Source: 62-47 sp051954235
GTDB lineage: Bacteria > Pseudomonadota > Alphaproteobacteria > Rhizobiales > Xanthobacteraceae
Direction: 5' to 3'
Length of the DNA: 64,000 bases
Assembly (NCBI GenBank): GCA_051954235.1
Contig: JBQCHY010000005.1
Location: 1-64,000, forward strand
Shown: piece after piece, positions 63,391 to 64,000 of the stretch
Position numbering within the stretch: position 1 is the stretch's first letter
Layout of the letters: every line of letters starts with the position of its first letter
Notes under the pieces: model-generated
Databases searched by the model: none
Seen by the model: the letters and a program-made list of their open reading frames with translations, nothing else
What the model was told of the DNA's origin: nothing
Made by a program: the position numbers and the translations under genes

Positions 63391-64000
63391 TTATCGATGA
63401 ATCGCATCCGCCAATCGTTCGAGCGCGGCATCCAGCGTGGCGTCGTTCTTCGAGAAACAGAAACGCACCACAGATGTCACCGCGTTGACTTCATAAAAGG
63501 CCGACACCGGGATCGCCGCAACCTTGTGTTCGGTCACAATCCGGCGACAGAACGCCTCATCCGTTTCATTCAAACCCAGCACAGAGAGATCGACGGTGAG
63601 GAAATACGTGCCCTGCGACGGCAGCACCGGGAACCCGAGGCTGGTCAGGCCGGCAGTGAGACGATCGCGGCTGCGCGCGAGTTCGGCGCGCATGTCATGA
63701 AAGTACGCATCCGGCTTACTAAGGCCGTAAGCCACCGCGACTTGAAGGTTCGGCGCCGTGGTGAATGTCAGAAACTGATGCACCTTGGCCGCGACGCGCA
63801 GCAGCGGCGGCGCGGCGCAGACGAAGCCGATCTTCCATCCGGTAAGGCCGAAGATTTTGCCCGCCGAGCCGATCTTCAGCGTGCGCTCGCGCATCCCCGG
63901 GATCGCGATCAGCGGAATGTGCTCGCGGCCATCGAAGACGACGTGCTCCCACACCTCATCGCAAATCGCAATGGTGTCGAACTCCTGACAGAAACGCGCC
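63391..64000 (-). CDS. Class I/II pyridoxal-phosphate aminotransferase, 3' part (runs off the window)
   Basis: The C-terminal 203 residues of an aminotransferase; the frame is open to the window edge, where the 5' end is missing. The cofactor lysine segment IGSAGKIFGLTGWKIGFVCA and upstream AICDEVWEHVVFDG, holding the conserved Asp of the cofactor site, are clear. They fit the YbdL/kynurenine-aminotransferase branch that uses aromatic amino acids or methionine. It ends 10 bp before the potF-like gene. Confidence 0.88.
   Translation of the reverse strand, partial: ARFCQEFDTIAICDEVWEHVVFDGREHIPLIAIPGMRERTLKIGSAGKIFGLTGWKIGFVCAAPPLLRVAAKVHQFLTFTTAPNLQVAVAYGLSKPDAYFHDMRAELARSRDRLTAGLTSLGFPVLPSQGTYFLTVDLSVLGLNETDEAFCRRIVTEHKVAAIPVSAFYEVNAVTSVVRFCFSKNDATLDAALERLADAIHR

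Overview
The window looks like chromosome from an alphaproteobacterium of the Bradyrhizobium / Rhodopseudomonas / Afipia / Tardiphaga group (Nitrobacteraceae). The evidence is the high GC content, an AcpXL lipid A cluster, an alphaproteobacterial Tad/Cpa pilus locus, a mature secreted protein starting AADMALKAPPP, and several dispersed inverted repeats of the kind common in Bradyrhizobium-type genomes. The group is an inference from content; no marker gene such as 16S rRNA is present.

Region 1 (144-7560, minus strand) is a five-gene fatty or aromatic acid degradation operon: SCP2-type thiolase, AMP-forming acyl-CoA ligase, CaiB-type CoA transferase, acyl-CoA dehydrogenase and an NDP-forming acyl-CoA synthetase. 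Region 2 (7746-18263) is a divergent sugar-acid locus. A complete ABC importer plus a DenD-like dehydrogenase lies on the minus strand. A LacI-family regulator, a xylonate-dehydratase-like enzyme and two short-chain dehydrogenases lie on the plus strand. Two copies of one operator-like palindrome tie the halves together, one of them inside the importer's promoter.

Region 3 (18500-23481) holds envelope genes (flippase, fatty acid hydroxylase/sterol desaturase family, FemAB/CelD-type acyltransferase, a small secreted protein) with two gene remnants. Region 4 (23846-34719) is a compact biofilm-adhesin system: TolC, type I secretion ABC protein, HlyD adaptor, a LapG-type periplasmic cysteine protease, and a 1359-residue RTX adhesin. 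The adhesin has an N-terminal retention region ending in a PAAG motif that fits the known LapG cleavage pattern. Secretion, retention and release can therefore be read from one locus, although no LapD-like receptor is encoded in the window.

Region 5 (36613-52085) is a Tad/Cpa (Flp) pilus locus broken into several transcription units: cpaE-cpaF-tadB-tadC-tadD-membrane protein-cpaA on plus; a small protein, cpaC, cpaB and flp on minus; tadE and tadF on plus; a tadG-like gene on minus. An RseP-type protease with a ten-base homopolymer just before its ribosome binding site is embedded in it, and CtrA-like boxes lie upstream of the pilin gene.

Region 6 (52246-57607) contains tRNA-Gln(CTG), a histidine-rich secreted protein, a HerA-like ATPase, an AhpD-like protein, MgtC and a ParB-like protein. 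Region 7 (57786-62124) is the AcpXL very-long-chain fatty acid/lipid A cluster: acpXL, fabZXL, fabF2XL, fabF1XL, lpxXL. The catalytic ketosynthase fabF1XL is interrupted by an in-frame TAA, and the adh2XL gene usual in rhizobia is missing. The right end carries a PotF-like polyamine-binding protein and the C-terminal part of a class I/II aminotransferase that runs off the window.
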